Below, piece after piece: positions 27,732 through 28,426 of a stretch of 28,426 bases of DNA; within the stretch, counting starts at the first letter, position 1, and the number at the start of each line of letters is the position of its first letter. The stretch covers positions 1-28,426 of IMG/VR virus record IMGVR_UViG_3300045010_000750, one strand, 5' to 3'. Both the position numbers and the translations under genes were made by a program. This stretch comes from a virus. A model generated the notes under the pieces. The model did no database searches. It was not told the origin of the DNA and saw only the letters and a list, made by a program, of their open reading frames with translations.

Positions 27732-28279
27732 TGGCCACACGAGCTAGGATAGGAATACAACTGCCGGACGGCAGTATCAAGGCCGCCTACAATCACTGGG
27801 ATGGATACCCGGGCGGACTGGGCTACAACCTCATTGACAACTGGACCAACCCCGAAAAGGTACTGAAGGCGATCAAATTGGGCAACGCCAGCACCTGGGG
27901 CGTCATAATTGGTGACAAGACCGATTTCGACGACACGAGCAACGAGATGCACGACGTACAGAACATATACTACGGCAGGGATCGCGGAGAACGGGACCAG
28001 AAGGCCCGAACCTATGCGACGGAGCAGGAGTATCTGGCGGAGGGCTGGGGTTCCGGCGAGGAGTACATATATCTCATGAAGGATATGGGCCACAAGGATC
28101 CATATGGCAAGGCACGGGGCGAGTGGCACTACGCCACGAGGATATGGAGCGACAGCAAGAAGGATTATGATCCATCCATGGGCTTCCTGCCATTGCGAGA
28201 GGCGGCCATACAGGACAGGATCCGTATGTTGCAATTTGAACTGAAGCAGATCAACGATAACAGAAAGAAAGTGGCATGA
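27731..28279 (+). CDS. Conserved-type phage protein (ATRARIG / HWDGYP), 182 aa
   Basis: MATRARIGIQLPDGSIKAAY, then NHWDGYPGGLGYNLIDNWT, is a pattern I recall from conserved hypothetical proteins of T4-like and other large phages, with a strand-turn-strand start and a W-D-G-Y-P core. The middle is rich in Asp, Gly and Tyr. The C-terminus has a helix (LREAAIQDRIRMLQFELKQIND). No catalytic motif recognised. It overlaps both neighbours (TAATG before, ATGA after), so it belongs to the run from promoter copy 3. Confidence 0.68.
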   Translation: MATRARIGIQLPDGSIKAAYNHWDGYPGGLGYNLIDNWTNPEKVLKAIKLGNASTWGVIIGDKTDFDDTSNEMHDVQNIYYGRDRGERDQKARTYATEQEYLAEGWGSGEEYIYLMKDMGHKDPYGKARGEWHYATRIWSDSKKDYDPSMGFLPLREAAIQDRIRMLQFELKQINDNRKKVA

Positions 28280-28426
28280 AACTGAAGAGCATAAAGAAAA
28301 AAGCGGACAGAGAAGCGGCCATACAGTGGCTGGTGGACCGGGACTTTGATTACATAACCTACAGCGACGGCGGTGGGCTGGAATTGCTGAGGAGCATGTT
28401 GGACGGTGGCTTCAGGGGCTACGGCA
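28276..28426 (+). CDS. Hypothetical protein, 5' part only
   Basis: ATG 28276 overlaps the preceding TGA. The first 50 residues (MKLKSIKKKADREAAIQWLV, then YSDGGGLELLRSMLDGGFRGYG) run off the window. A basic start and a Gly-rich later part; no family recognised. Confidence 0.55.
   Translation, partial: MKLKSIKKKADREAAIQWLVDRDFDYITYSDGGGLELLRSMLDGGFRGYG

Noticed and set aside
27704-28234. 176-codon open frame on the minus strand
   Set aside because: It is antisense to the HWDGYP protein, which is fixed by start-stop overlaps on both sides.

Overview
The window looks like part of a lytic, T4-like marine myovirus genome. The evidence is a class Ia ribonucleotide reductase pair (nrdA, nrdB), a PAAR spike-tip protein, a tail fibre with an Mtd-like N-terminus and a pectate-lyase-like beta-helix, a RecB/Cas4-type exonuclease, short genes joined by ATGA or TAATG overlaps, and repeated TATAAATA-type late promoter boxes. 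No tRNA, CRISPR array, integrase or insertion sequence was seen. The host cannot be fixed from sequence alone. A DUF1178 gene, common in alphaproteobacteria, hints at an alphaproteobacterial host.

Layout. Positions 1-3219 hold two tandem Rieske non-heme iron oxygenases (minus strand; the first runs off the edge) and a divergent, very AT-rich PP-loop ATPase. Positions 3222-18997 are almost all minus strand: a putative virion protein, the PAAR tip, nrdB, nrdA, an SGNH-like protein, the tail fibre, the exonuclease, two groups of conserved small proteins, a self-contained highly expressed 101-residue gene, a 47-residue metallothionein-like peptide, and a 404-residue protein with a ligase-like KWDG motif. 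One plus-strand glycosyltransferase-like gene interrupts this run. Positions 19063-24808 are mixed: a class 3 lipase, a membrane protein, a DUF1178 zinc-ribbon protein, a nucleotide-sugar dehydrogenase and three small very basic proteins. Positions 24901-28426 are a plus-strand block with host sigma70-type promoters, probably early: small secreted and membrane proteins, then a tightly overlapped run of conserved phage proteins.

Two promoter classes can be read. Late boxes with the core TAAATA precede structural and accessory genes. Sigma70-type promoters precede nrdA, nrdB, the exonuclease, the DUF1178 gene and the right-hand block. In many cases the start codon sits where transcription should begin: 5 nt after a late box or 6-7 nt after a -10 hexamer, without a Shine-Dalgarno. 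Genes whose box lies further away do have one. This predicts that many transcripts are leaderless. The clearest case is the 23-bp divergent spacer at 16344-16366, built as 5 + 13-bp palindrome + 5. In the right-hand block one promoter with a TACC-AAAC-GGTA dyad and an upstream GTCATTGAT occurs three times, which suggests a coordinated early regulon.

Several accessory genes (PP-loop protein, SGNH-like protein, the 180-residue protein at 13625, glycosyltransferase) are visibly more AT-rich than the core genes beside them, and most have a late box right at the start codon. They look like separately acquired cassettes. Functions implied together are dNTP supply, virion assembly, envelope or glycan chemistry (glycosyltransferase, sugar dehydrogenase, lipase), oxidative chemistry (two Rieske enzymes) and metal binding.
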